64,000 bases of DNA from Yponomeuta sedellus (Eukaryota; Arthropoda; Insecta; Lepidoptera; Yponomeutidae), in assembly GCA_934045075.1 (NCBI GenBank), contig OW203722.1:13702796-13766795 (forward strand), written 5' to 3'. The notes under the pieces are model-generated. The model searched no databases. It was not told the DNA's origin and saw only the letters and a program-made list of their open reading frames with translations. A program made the translations under genes and the position numbers. Positions 1 through 11,310 of the stretch are shown here, in pieces (the stretch's first letter is position 1; every line of letters starts with the position of its first letter).

Positions 1-249
1 GCGAGTGTACACTGCCTGACGGCATCACAGAGAACCTGACAGAAACTAACAATGAGAAAAAGCGCGGGAAACGTTAAAGTTGGCGGGTGTATTTTTTGGC
101 TAAAATCTATAAATATTTAATTAGCATAGGTTTTTAGCATCAGCTGTATATATTTCTGTTAAATTATTGTAGTATAGTATTTATTTGTTAAATTTGTACG
201 TAGTTTCTTCGTAGCTGGTAAGTTTTTGCAATTTTTATATTTGAGGCCC

Positions 250-1807
250 ATGGAGGAGCCGCCCGATCCGGGGGGCTCAGTCCCCCCGGTCGGCATTAAT
301 ATCACCATTCCACCTAGCAATCTCAACGAATCCACCGGAATGGACACTGATGGTTCCATCAGGTCTGAAAAGAGAAAGAGATCTAGGGCGCAGCGCAAGT
401 TATGCAGACACTGCAATAAGAGAAGGAAGCATCACAAGTACGGTTCTGACACTGTGAATGTCTGTGGTTGCGACAGCGATGACTCAAAAAAACCAGTAGT
501 CGAAACTGTAATGCCGACCGACACTCTGGTTGCCTCGTCCCATAAAGATGCGGTATCTTCTGTGTTGTCGCCATCCTTTACCGCCTCAACGTCCCAACAG
601 TCTCCTCAGGTAGGTAGGGCTCTTTATAAACCAACAGATGTGTCTCCATTTATAGTACATATTCAGAGAAATGCAACAGAGTCTTCACCTGTACCCACAC
701 TCCACCCGGTTTCTTTTGGGCAATACCTAAAGAAACGTGGCTTAAAAAATATAATTAATAGCAGTGTAAAACGCTTAAGTAGAAGCAAGCTCAGTCTTTC
801 GTTTTCAGAGTTTAATGATGCCAATGCCTTTGTAGCCGACCCAGATTTGGAGAAAAATAATTTTAAAGCCTTTATACCAACCTTCAGTGTGACTAGGATG
901 GGCATTGTTCGGGGAGTCCCTGCAGAGTGGACACCTGAAGAAGTCCAAGAAAATATATCGGTACCTATTGGCTGTGGTAAGGTCATCAAAGTGAGAAGGT
1001 TCAATTATAAAGTGCATGGTCCAATTCCTACATGGAAGCCCTCTCAGACGGTAGTTATAACATTTGATGGATAAGTTTTACCTAAACGGGTTTTCCTTAT
1101 AATGCTCTCCCTGTTGAGCTATACACCTACCCAACAATACAATGTTACAACTGTTGTCGCTTTGGACATACAAAAACTAGGTGTAACTCCACACCTAGGT
1201 GTTACAAATGTAGTAACGCTCACTCTGGTGACTCATGCGATGTAGAGGTTGGTAATGCCTCATGCATTTCTTGCAATGGTAACCATTACGAAAACAACAA
1301 GTGCTGTCCTGAATATGATAAGCAGTCTAGAGTAAAACTTTATGTGGCTCAGAACTGCGTATCATACTCCGAGGCCATTAAAATGCATCCACCCATCAGC
1401 AAATCTTATAGTGATGTCCTAATTTCTCAACTCGGCCTGTTTCATGTTCGCTTCCTTCTGATCCATCGCCAAAATCACACAAAAAAACAGTTTTTCGTAC
1501 ACCCTCCACTCCAAAAATTAGTAAGGGATACGATCGAGCTAGTCATCAATCCCTTATTGCCGAATATGACCCCCCATCTTCCTCAAATGGTTGTGCCCTT
1601 CAAGGAAAATTGAAAGATTCTAAGGAGAATAATCAAACCATCTTGGAGTTAATCTCAGCTTTAATACAAGCAATATCATCTTCCTTTTCCAGTAGTAATA
1701 ATTCTGTACCGTCCAACGCCGCCTCGATTATTCAGCTTGTTAATTCTCTTTTCAACAATGGCCAGTTTAGGCAAAATCCTTCAATGGAATTGCCGCAGCA
1801 TAATTAG
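250..1807 (+). pseudogene. LINE ORF1 (gag-like, three zinc knuckles), broken
   Basis: Nucleic-acid-binding chaperone ORF of the LINE, acting in the cytoplasmic retrotransposition particle. I start it at the Met at 250 (MEEPPDPGGS). Residues about 40-70 are basic and Cys/His-rich. The frame closes at a TAA at 1072 and shifts by one near 1100. Past that point three knuckles are readable at about 1137-1310: CYNCCRFGHTKTRC, CYKCSNAHSGDSC and CISCNGNHYENNKC. The reading continues through 1344-1613, shifts again, and ends at 1805-1807 (NPSMELPQHN). The ORF1 tail overlaps the ORF2 start at 1758 by about 50 bp in another frame, an arrangement common in this group. At least two lesions make this a pseudogene. 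Confidence 0.8.
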
Positions 1808-4800
1808 TAAAAAATCTGATTTAATTCATCTATGTAACAAATATAATCCTTCCATAGTTTCTCTCTCAGAGACATGGTTAAAGCCAGGTATTTCCTTTAA
1901 AATGTCTGGTTTCTCATGTCTTAGAGAAGACCGAGATGATGGGTATGGTGGAGTGGCTATACTCATCCATAAGTCTCTCTCATTATCATCTGTTCCGCTC
2001 CCTTTACACAGCAATGACATTTCGGTTGTTGCTGCTGTTGTAAATAACATTTGTATATTTTCTGTATATTTTGCTCGTCCATCTGTAAATATTTTATCGG
2101 AAATTAGTAATATTATTTCTATTCTCCCTAAGCCCTTTCTTCTTTTAGGGGATTTTAATTGCCAACATCAGGCATGGGGTAGCTCTGTAAGTTCATGTTA
2201 TGGGGAACAACTATTAGATATTGTTCAATCACATAATTTTTGCATTTTAAATACTTGTTTACCAACTCGTCATACTAAGCCCAATGAGGGAATTAGTGCC
2301 CCTGATTTATCCATATGTACTCCTGATCTTGCATTAGTTTTAGAATGGTACCCTCTGTCTTCATCATATGGCAGTGATCATTTTCCTTTATTTGTTTCCT
2401 TCCCTAGTAGTAATCCTCATAATTCAACATATAAACCACGTATTAAACATAGATTAAGTAATGCAGATTGGTACTGCTTTAGGGAATGTGTTGAGTCTAA
2501 AATTAAAGATTGCGAATCTCTATGTGTCACTGACGCAGAGAGGTTTGCTAAGGTTTTGATGGAAGCTGCAGATGAGACTTTTCCTTTAAAAAATGGTTTG
2601 TCTAAAATCCCTTTTCCGCCTTGGTGGGATACAGAGTGCTCTGAGGCTGTTAAAAAAAGAAAAGAAGCTGAAAGGTTGTATTGTGATGAAATGACTCCAG
2701 GGAATTTAGACCATTATTTAGAAGTTTCCCGGTCAACTAAAAAACTTTTAAAACAAAAAAAATATGATGGTTGGCAAAAATTTTGTAGTTCCATTTCCCC
2801 AAATACACCACCTTCGGCCGTTTGGAAAAATGTAACACGTTTTAGAGCAGCCTTCAGTGATTCTCACACTCCTAAAATGTCTCTTTCCTTAGCTGATCTG
2901 TATATGGATCACCTAGCTCCTCCCTCTGTTCCAGAACAAACCTCCATTTCTCCTATTTGCCATAATGAACATAGTCAGTCTGGTTTAAACTCTCCTTTTA
3001 CCTTAAAGGAATTAAAAGGGATCCTCTCCCATGTTAAGGATTCTGCTCCAGGAGAAGATGGTATTCCTTATTCTTTCATAGTTAATCTAAGTGACTCTAC
3101 TCTCCTAACTTACCTTGAACTCATTAACTCTATTGTAGCTTCAGGTGCTATTCCTCTCTCGTGGAAATCCCAAATCATCATTCCAATTTTGAAATCCAGT
3201 AGACCGTCTGCTGACCCTTCCTCTTATAGACCCATTGCCCTATCTTCTGTTTTAGTTAAAATAGCTGAATATCTAGTTAAAGTTCGTCTTGAATGGTTCA
3301 TTGAGAGCAGAAACCTTTTATCTTCTTCCCAGTACGGGTTTAGAAAAGGCAGAGGTACTATTGACAGCTTAGGTGTTTTCACCACTGACATTCGTATAGC
3401 TTTTTCAAATAATAATTCTGTTCTTGCAGCGTTTCTTGATATTAAAGCTGCCTATGATAGTGTACTTCTGTCTGTCCTGAAACAAAAACTTCAGTTATTG
3501 AAAGTTCCGAATTTGCTTGTAAATTTTATTGTAAATATGCTTTCAGAAAGGTCAATTAATGTATATATAGATGACAAAAAAATATCTAGATTAGTTTGGA
3601 GAGGTCTCCCTCAAGGTCAGTGCTTTCTCCTTTATTATACAATATTTATACTTATGATTTAGATTCTGCTCTTGGTAGCTCTATAGAAGTCTTGCAATAT
3701 GCAGATGACCTTCTTTTTTATACTACGGGTAACTCAATAGACTCTATGTGCTCTTCTCTTACTTCTTCTCTGTCAATGCTTTATCAATGGCTATCCACTA
3801 ATGGTCTGGACCTGTCCGTCAGTAAGAGTGCTGTAGTGTTGTTTTCAAGAATGAGAAAGCGTCCAGACATTTGTGTTGAATATAATTCCTCTCCCATTGC
3901 AGTAAAAACTCAAGTAAAATGTTTAGGAGTTATTTTAGACAGTCAACTTACCGGACTCCCACATAATGAATACATTGCTGCCAATTGTGATCGCTTATTA
4001 AATATTATCAGATGCCTCTCAGGGGTTTGGTGGGGTGCTCATCCTTTTTCATTGAGGTTGCTTTATAATGCTTTAATTAGAAGTGTTCTGGATTACGGAA
4101 CCTTCTTATTGGAGCCTGGTAGTGCTGCTGGCTTTAAGAAATTGGATGCTGTGCAGTCCAAGGCTTTAAGAATCATCTTAGGAGCAATGAAATCTAGTCC
4201 TATTGATTGCTTGCAAGTAGAGTGTGGAGAGCCGCCTCTCCGGTTAAGGCGTCAATACCTGTCTGATAGATTTTTGAGTCGTTGCTTGCAGCTTACTGAT
4301 CATCCTTTGCTTGGCAGATTACAACATCTTTCAGACCTTATTACAAAGTCCAAGTATTGGTCTCACAGGGCTACTCCGTGTCTTGTTAAGAGCTTCCAGA
4401 AATTTAACTCTATTGAGGCTCCATGCCATAACTCTGATTTGCTTCCTATTTTTCATTGTCCTTACAACTCTTTAGTTCGAATCCCAAACGTCAGTCTTAA
4501 TTTAGGAATATCTAAACATGATATCTGTCAAAATGCCGAGTTGAATAACCTATTAGACAACCAATTCCAGGGGTGGCACACCATTTTTACTGATGCTTCA
4601 AAACATCAAGGCAGTTGCGTAGGTGTAGGTGTTTTTCATGCACAATATACAATAGTTGGAAGTCGAAGCGCTCGTGGCCTAGGCGGACCGAGTGATTGGA
4701 ATCAATCACGTGGTTAAGCAACAACAGGCGCGGTCAGGTACGGGATGCGTGAGCTTCCCGTGACTACCGCTAGTGGCATTTTTCCGAGCGCTTCCGTGCT

Positions 4801-5795
4801 TCGCAAGGCACGTTAAGCCGTTGGTGCCGGCTGTCATATAATGGCAGTCGTTAAGCCATGTCAGAGGCCTTATGGGCGGCTTGATAACTTCTGACAGTAA
4901 GGCCCGCCACTGTTTTACAATCCTCCACCAACCCGGACTTGGCCCCCGTGGTGGAGTATGGCCTAACCTTCCTGCGATGTAGGAAGAGACCCGTGCCCCA
5001 GCAGTGGGGACATACAAGGGTTGATAACGATACAATAGTTCAAAAAATTAAACTCCGCCTGAATCTTCAGTATATTCTGGAGAATGTTATGGTCTCTTAA
5101 AAGCTGTAGAGTATATTTTATTAATAGGTCTTAGGAATACTTTAGTGCTGACAGATTCATTAAGCTCTCTCTCTCCAGGCACCAATTAAATTTCCGTTTT
5201 TCTCTTACATTCACCCAACAATTTTTGGTATCCGCAAATTGCTAATTATATGCTCGGAGAGAAATCTTAATGTGCAATTTGGATGGGTCCCTTCACACTG
5301 TGGCATAATTGGCAACGAAAAGGCTGATAAACTTGCGAATTCGGCGGTGAAGTGTGGAGACATATTCCCATATGAAAACCATTATAATGACCTTGCGACT
5401 CTTCCCAGGGTTTATCTCCAGGTTTCCTGGGATAGAACCTGGGCAGAGGACCGGTCAAAAGGCATTCATTACCGCAGAATCAAACCCAATATTTCACCAA
5501 TGCCCTGGTTTTGTAGTGCCGATGCCAAGTTTAGTAAGAAAATTACGTCAAGTCTGATCCGAATCTAGGCCACACTTTAACTCCGGCCAACCTTGCTAGA
5601 CTTGGCATTGTGCAGAGTCCTGCCTGTGCCTGTGGAGCTGAGGTGGGAGATATTAATCACCTATTATTTTCCTGCCCTGATTGTGATTATTCCTTCTTTT
5701 TTGCTTCCCTGATTTCCCTTGTCGTCCCTTTCCCTTCCTCTGCGTCCTGCCTCTTATCTAGTTGTTTCGGATCCGTAGTCAACAAGGAAACCTAA
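1758..5795 (+). pseudogene. LINE ORF2: endonuclease, reverse transcriptase, RNase H; broken
   Basis: Nicks target DNA and reverse-transcribes the element RNA. The start at 1758 (MASLGKILQWNCRS) leads straight into the APE endonuclease. Visible endonuclease motifs are LQWNCRS, SLSETWL, YGGVAILIH, LGDFNCQHQAWG, APDLSICTPDLA and YGSDHFPL. RT motifs are GEDGIPYSF, SSYRPIALSS, FLDIKAAYDS (motif A), RGLPQG at about 3600 and YADDLLFY at about 3700 (motif C). A one-base loss just after RGLPQG, near 3615, shifts the frame so the two halves of the RT lie in different frames. RNase H begins at IFTDASK (about 4590), is interrupted by a SINE (4658-5029), and resumes with ECYGLLKAVEY, LTDSLSSL and VPSHCGIIGNEKADKLA (about 5285). 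A further shift lies near 5560 before a tail reading CACGAEVGDINHLLFSCP. Confidence 0.87.
4658..5029 (+). mobile_element. 5S rRNA-derived SINE inserted in LINE RNase H
   Basis: A 372-bp insertion flanked by the exact 11-bp direct repeat ATACAATAGTT (4647-4657 and 5030-5040). Its head carries TTAAGCAACAACAGGCGCGG and GGATGCGTGAGC (about 4710-4760), which track the 3' two thirds of 5S rRNA including the internal promoter box C region. The body and tail (to GGGACATACAAGGGTTGATA) recur at 20989-22573, 33409-33777, 38286-38654 and, more diverged, at 52215-52555. It is younger than the LINE copy it interrupts. Confidence 0.88.
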
Positions 5796-6655
5796 TAGTC
5801 GTTTGTAATTTGTCATTCTACTCTTTCAATCACGAAAAATAGAAAACAAGATAACGGGAACCTACAAAAGACCGTTTTTAGCTTGGTAATGTTTGAGAGA
5901 ATAGAAAAAAACTTTATAAAAGCGATGTGTAAAAAGAAGATATCACGTAGACCTTAACCGATGCATGGCGAATCAGGTAGGTCAGGGAGAGGTGAAAAAT
6001 AAGAGGAGATGCCTTTGCCTGGTTTAGTGTGGCCCAATATATTATAGTTTGACAAAATTTGAGTGCCATGTAGTGCCACGAAGGAGCAATACAAACGTAG
6101 TTTGCTTCTTCTTATTTAGAAACACTTGACAAACGATTGTAATGAAACTGCCAAAACGTTTAGAGGACGTAAATCGAGGTTTGATCGTGCTTAGGGATAT
6201 ATATTTATCAAACGAACTATAAACTACCTACTAATAAAAAAATAAAGTATAAACTACTATACTAAATAGGTTTTTAATACTATACTATAACCTCGTATTC
6301 ACAAAAAACTTACTCCCATACAAATACCAATAGTTTGGTTTCAATTTACTTATTTACTAATTTACTTTCGTGTTGCCGGACCGCGATGAAACTTTACCAA
6401 TGTCTTATATCTCAACCTTTATATGCTGAAAACCTTTGCTATTAACGTAGGATAAACGAAACAGATGAATTTTTTCGACTTCACTGACACCCATAAGTTA
6501 CCTAGATCTAATCAGCTAAATTTTGAGCGTGCAAGTCTTATTAAAAAGTGCAAGCAAATTAAAATGTGGCATTAGGATTAGGCAAATTAGTTATACCTAC
6601 GTAATTTGTCACAAAAAGCCACCTCAAAAGTCAAAAATGTGATCAACATTTGTAA
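5796..6655. other. AT-rich spacer, nothing assigned
   Basis: About 860 bp between the LINE tail and the CCCGACTGCAG element. It is AT-rich with no ORF or repeat structure that I can support. Part of it could be LINE 3' UTR. Confidence 0.5.
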
Positions 6656-7084
6656 TTAAAAAAATAAAAGAACCCGACTGCAGTGATAAATCAACTGAAA
6701 GGGAAAAAATAAGATAATTTTATTTTCAAATGCTAATGTCGAATCAGAAGAGTTCATGCAGCTTTACTTGAGGGACCAAATAATATAACTTTATAAGCAT
6801 TATTTGCTCAAACTGTTGCATTTATTATTTTATATAAAATGATGCAGTCGGGACCCATTAGAGGACTTTAAACAAACAGTAATGGGTCCCGACTGCAACA
6901 TTTTATATAAAATAATAAATGCAACAGTTTGAGCAAATAATGCTTATAAAGTTATATTATTTGGTCCCTCAAGTAAAGCTGCATGAACTCTTCTGATTCG
7001 ACATTAGCATTTGAAAATAAAATTATCTTATTTTTTCCCTTTCAGTTGATTTATCACTGCAGTCGGGTTCTTTTATTTTTTTAA
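6656..7084. repeat. 429-bp near-perfect hairpin, left end of the TIR element
   Basis: Left arm 6656-6860 and right arm 6880-7084 are reverse complements with only a few differences, around a 19-nt loop (6861-6879, GAGGACTTTAAACAAACAG). Each arm begins with the outer CCCGACTGCAG motif and ends at the loop with CAGTCGGGACCCATTA, so the terminal motif occurs four times in the hairpin. The equivalent in copy 2 (44472-44900) has the loop in the opposite orientation. Confidence 0.9.
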
Positions 7085-8589
7085 ATATTTTTTTTATTTT
7101 TGACCTTTTAGTGACTCAGTAAAACTATAAAATTTAAAGGTCCATCTGTTCTGCTTACATGCTTTAATTATTTTATTTCCTAAATGAATGTTAGTTTATT
7201 GCTTTATTTTCTTTTGTTCGACATTGGATATGTCGCGGCAAATCATAAATATTTTTACTGATATACTTGTTTGATATAGTCATTAGGTACCACCTGCCTG
7301 CATTAAAAATTTATGTCGTACGATATTTTTATCTAGTATAATGAATATGGTCTAATAGTGTTAAACGATCTAGAATATTTGCAAAGGAAACGACAGATTT
7401 TTTTCTTTATTATCCTTACATAAATTGTCTGTTTTTTATGTAGCCTAAAAACGCTCCACTGCACCTAGTTATTAAATGTTAACGATTGTAGGTGGGTACT
7501 GGAATAGTCACGAATTAAGTCCTCGACCTGAACGGCGCTCAGCTTTCGACATCTCCAGAGTAGAATTCTTCGTGCTTTCATTGCTGGGCCCAGTCTTCGG
7601 TCTCGCTAATTACTTAGAATAAGGACTTGTGAATGGGAACATAAATGGTCTGAGCCTTCAGCCGCGGCTTGTACAAAGGCGCGACAGGTTTCCTCCTAAC
7701 AGCAACTTTAAGTAAGTGTCGCGGCTTTCGACCGACTATTCCGAGACTATTCTCTCCATTTGGCATCAGCGTAAATAGAGCTCAGCATTTGGAATCGCCG
7801 TGGGAGTATTCCTCTAGCCCGCTTCACAGCCTTCGGCCGTGCCGCGACCTGTATTGAGCTGAGCTCGGCCTTCAACCTCGTCGCGGCAAGTTTCCTCGCA
7901 CCCGCATGATGGGGCTCGGCCTTCGGCCTGGCGTAGTTACTTAGAGTTGTGGCATGGGCGTGGAGACATACAAAATCTTGGTTTTCTGAATGCCAAAATA
8001 TTACCGGAATTAAAATGAAACTATAACAAATTCATCTTGAGGTGGCCCCCTAAAGCATTAAAAATTTTACTGAATATTTAGGTAGGTATAGATAAGCAAT
8101 CTTTGGTCTCACAAGTGAACAGGAAACCTAACACAACATCATAATCTTATTTTCGGAGGAAACGAGATAAAATTCGTTAAGATGAATAGAGCTAGAATTT
8201 TTTTTTATTTCATGGGTCCTACGATACGAGGTCACGGAGGATCAAATATTTTTTTTATCTTTTATTGTTTCTTCTTTGAACCCAGCTTGTCTGACTATGA
8301 CCGCACAGGGGAAAAGGAGTTACATGCTACACTTTATATATTTTGTTTAGTTAGTTTTGGTCTAAGTGTCAGTAGGAAATTAATATCAGAGCTAAGAAAT
8401 TAATTATTTTGACCCTATAAGGTTGATATTTCTTAAATTAATGAGATAAACGAATGGCGTAGAAAGAAATAAACACTTTATAGGCATTATTTCTTTTAGC
8501 ACTTATACCGTTTCTATAAACGGTTTGTTTACATGTAGAGCAAAGCTTATATTATGTAAATTTATACATGTAATAGAATAAATATATGC

Positions 8590-8606
8590 CAGCGCCATCT
8601 AGTGGC
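8590..8606 (-). promoter_or_regulatory. CTCF-like motif in TIR element copy 1
   Basis: On the - strand the sequence reads GCCACTAGATGGCGCTG, which fits the published CTCF core CCASYAGRKGGC at all 12 positions. Diverged versions lie at 9232-9246 (one base shorter) and 9567-9583 (one change). Binding is inferred from sequence only. Confidence 0.5.
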
Positions 8607-8925
8607 TAAAAGTGGTACTGTAGGACAGGGTTTCAGCAGACAAGAAGAGAAACGTTGTTTCAGCACGACATCAGCACGTACTCAGGGATCTATTTATTGA
8701 AGCAATATGAAACTAAGGATTACAGTAACTGTACTACTCGTAGTACGAGTAGTACAGTACTACGTACTACGTACGTAGTAAGAGTACGAGTCTCGTACCA
8801 TAGCGCGGAAGCGAGGTATATTACCTACGTCACTAGTCGTCCCAATATTGGTGGACAGTCAGTATTGGTCGAAGTGATTCGCAAGCGCTCAAATACTAAC
8901 CAATTTCTAATTAATCATAAAAATG

Positions 8926-9158
8926 TTTTTTTTTAGCCCTATAAAGGGCACCCTCCGGAGGACACGGGGGAGGGAGGTGGTGAATGCTCATGCATAAAAG
9001 CACGGACCCGGCCGTGCTGCCAATGTGAGACTCACAAGAAGTGCGCCTACCCACTAAACACCACCTTGGGACTGGTTTTGGTCCTAAAGACCCCTTAACT
9101 TACATCGGGAGCGTCCCCCCTCGAGGCCGAGGAGAGCGCACACCGAGGAGGGCGCACG
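8926..9158 (-). mobile_element. Short retroelement fragment with TSD inside TIR element copy 1
   Basis: A 233-bp segment absent from copy 2, flanked by the 9-bp direct repeat ATAAAAATG (8917-8925 and 9159-9167). It begins with a T-run on the + strand, so on the - strand it ends in a poly-A tail. The GC-rich body (GGTGGTGTTTAGTGGGTAGG and AGTCTCACATTGGCAGCACG on the - strand) looks like the 3' UTR of a 5'-truncated LINE or a SINE. The family was not identified. Confidence 0.7.
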
Positions 9159-9757
9159 ATAAAAATGGTGTTTGTTTAATAATATTATCTAGGACCTTCG
9201 GACAAAATCATACCGCAATTTAGAACATAAACAGCGCCATCTGTGGTTGGGTAGAGGAACTAATACAGTACTTTACACTACTTTAATTACTTAGAAGTGA
9301 ATATTATTTATGTTGCGTTTGTTCTCTGTTAATGCTGATTTTATGTAATCTACGACACCCGCAAAATTATTTTTAAATACTTTACACGTGTTAGGCGTAG
9401 TTAAACAAAATTATATTTTTTAATTAAATGAATGATCTAGAAGGATCAAACCACTTTATAGGAATTATTTCTTTCCGTATTTGTACCGATTCTATAAATG
9501 GTTTGTTTACATGTAGACCAAAGCCGAAATTATGTATACACATGTATTAGAATAAATAAAATAAAGCAGCGCCATCTAGTAGCTAAAGGTGGTACTTTAA
9601 TTGCTTAGAAGTAAATGTAATTTTTTGTTCCGTTGGTTCTCTATTAATGCTGATTTTATGTAACCTACGTCATCCGCAAAATTCTGTTTTAAATATTTCA
9701 CACCTGTTAGGGGTAGTTTAATAAAATTAGTATTCGAATTCAATAAACTAAATATAA

Positions 9758-9774
9758 CAGCGCCATCTAGTGGC
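9758..9774 (-). promoter_or_regulatory. CTCF-like motif in TIR element copy 1 (second exact match)
   Basis: The - strand reads GCCACTAGATGGCGCTG, identical to the site at 8590. It sits at the 3' end of a diverged internal repeat unit that shares GCTGATTTTATGTAA and CGCAAAATT with the unit before it. Confidence 0.5.
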
Positions 9775-10025
9775 TCCTAGCTGTACTTTAACGAAGCTTC
9801 TTAACGAATTTTATTTTTCGTCACGGTTCTGATCGCATAATTATAATTTTATATAGCCTATGACACCCGCGCAAGGATGCCGAATCGAATGACACCTTGT
9901 TTAACAAAATCTGACCACTGGTTAAGGAGTTATGAGGGAACATAGAATCGGACATACTTACATACATACATACATACATACGAACTAAACACATTACCCT
10001 CCTTTTGGGCTTCGCCGCAGTCGGG

Positions 10026-11204
10026 TAAAAAAAAGAAACATGTTTTAGCGCGTTCCAGTACCTACACATGTCACCATTTAGATATTTTTTTTAATTTTGG
10101 GATTTGGGCGGCAAAACAATTATTTATTTATTTACCTTACCTCGATCAGCAGAAAACCATCGTAGAGCTGGGGCCATGTTCTATTCTATTCTATGCGCGA
10201 CGTGGGGCAAAAGCAGCTCTTCCAAAGGAAATAATTTTATTTTTTTTGTAAATATATAACAAAAGGGTTCGAGTCCCGGCATGGGTGGACTTTTTAGCCT
10301 CTAAATACCTAGGTTTGTAAAAGAGTATATCTATATTTTTTATGTAAGATGTTATAGAGCCTGCCTGCCCTGCTTGTCTGTCCCCCACCCCGATAAACAA
10401 AATCATGACTGCCTATGTTAGCGAGCCTCTTTCGTTGCTCTCGAGTGTATTTACCTAAATTACAGCGAACAACCAATAGGTACTTATCTAGCATCTTATG
10501 TAATTGATGTCACCGTTTTGCAGGATGCGGAGAGGCTACGGGCTTCCCGAGCACCGCAACGCTAAGTCCGCGGTCGAGTTCCATTAGCAGGGATAAATCC
10601 ATTATTGAACGCTGTCTGAAACCATTGAGGTACGTACATAGTAGGCACCTACATTATGTGCGTTGCCTGCGCTTCATCTACCTACTCAGGGTGCTACCTC
10701 AACGTTTCAAAACGGAAATTATTGATGCTCATGCCCGACTAGAGCCAGACTTCAGTATTTGCATGTGAATGAGCTTGACTAATGGTAAGGTACACGATGT
10801 GCTAGTGGAAACTTATACGGGTGTGTAAGTACATTCATAGGTCGGTAGGTACAATTGACAGTGGGTCAACCTTTACGTCTTTGTTGCAAAGTCGCCAGTA
10901 GCAGAACTGAGTAGAGTAGACATTGCCATTTTATTTTTTACTTATGTGCGATAAACGTATTATAATAATAATAATAGACGCGTGTTAAGTTTGATTGTCG
11001 ACTGTACCTACGTGTAGCAAGTATTTCATCTAATTATTTTGCCTGCTAGCTAGGTATGTCCGCGATTTCGTTTTCCTGAGGTATATTATATTGCCTGACA
11101 AACTTGTTACTTTGAATGGTAACGTTCACTAAGCCGCAGTTACTGCTCTATTTTGAATAAAAACTTTTCGTTTAATTTCATTATTTAATAAAATTATTCA
11201 GTAT
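10026..11204. other. Unassigned region with a SINE fragment
   Basis: No coding segment that I can support. At about 10267-10312 a fragment of the tRNA-type SINE is readable (GGGTTCGAGTCCCGGCATGG followed by TTTTTAGCCTCTAAATA), lacking the tRNA 5' half. The rest shows no pattern. Confidence 0.5.
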
Positions 11205-11310
11205 CATCTTCACGCCAGAACAGCTAAACTGATTGGGATGAAATTCGGCACAGATATATATTAATTTATAAACGACCAGCCGTCCCGGCGAGCCACAGGC
11301 TACAAAAAAA
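11205..11310. repeat. Interspersed-repeat fragment (CACGCCAGAACAGCTAAACTG type)
   Basis: Contains CACGCCAGAACAGCTAAACTG followed by GATGAAATTCGGCACAGA, a phrase I recognise as recurrent in insect interspersed repeats. A shorter relative (CACGCCAGAACGGCAGAACGG) is at about 54703. Not assigned to a class. Confidence 0.4.

Larger units (their letters stand above)
226..5795 (+). mobile_element. Degenerate I-type LINE (non-LTR retrotransposon)
   Basis: Two overlapping ORFs in the order expected for an I-superfamily LINE: an ORF1 with CCHC knuckles, then an ORF2 with APE-type endonuclease, reverse transcriptase, RNase H and a Cys/His-containing tail. An RNase H domain places it with I/R1/LOA-type elements rather than typical jockey elements. 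The copy is dead: it has a stop and a frameshift in ORF1, frameshifts in ORF2, and a SINE inside the RNase H region. The 5' end may lie at or before base 1, since bases 1-225 are non-coding and could be its 5' UTR. I could not fix the 3' end or a flanking target duplication; 5796 onward turns AT-rich with no coding signal. Family assignment is by motif reading only. Confidence 0.85.
6656..10025 (+). mobile_element. Non-coding TIR element, copy 1 (CCCGACTGCAG family)
   Basis: About 3.37 kb delimited on the left by TTAAAAAAATAAAAGAA followed by CCCGACTGCAG (6673-6683) and on the right by GCAGTCGGG ending at 10025. The same sequence occurs at about 44460-48060 in the same orientation, mostly colinear and very similar. 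Order inside: a 429-bp hairpin, an AT-rich stretch, a C/G-rich block of repeated CGGCCTTCGGCC-like words (about 7500-7960), then diverged repeats carrying CTCF-like motifs, a (CATA)n tract at about 9957-9981, and the terminal CCCTCCTTTTGGGCTTCGCCGCAGTCGGG. No transposase is visible, so it is probably non-autonomous. The outer ends lie in A/T runs and I could not fix the target duplication. I cannot assign it to a superfamily. Confidence 0.75.

Noticed and set aside
9957..9981. CRISPR-like or satellite array
   Set aside because: A simple CATA tetranucleotide run without spacers. No CRISPR is expected in a eukaryotic nuclear sequence.
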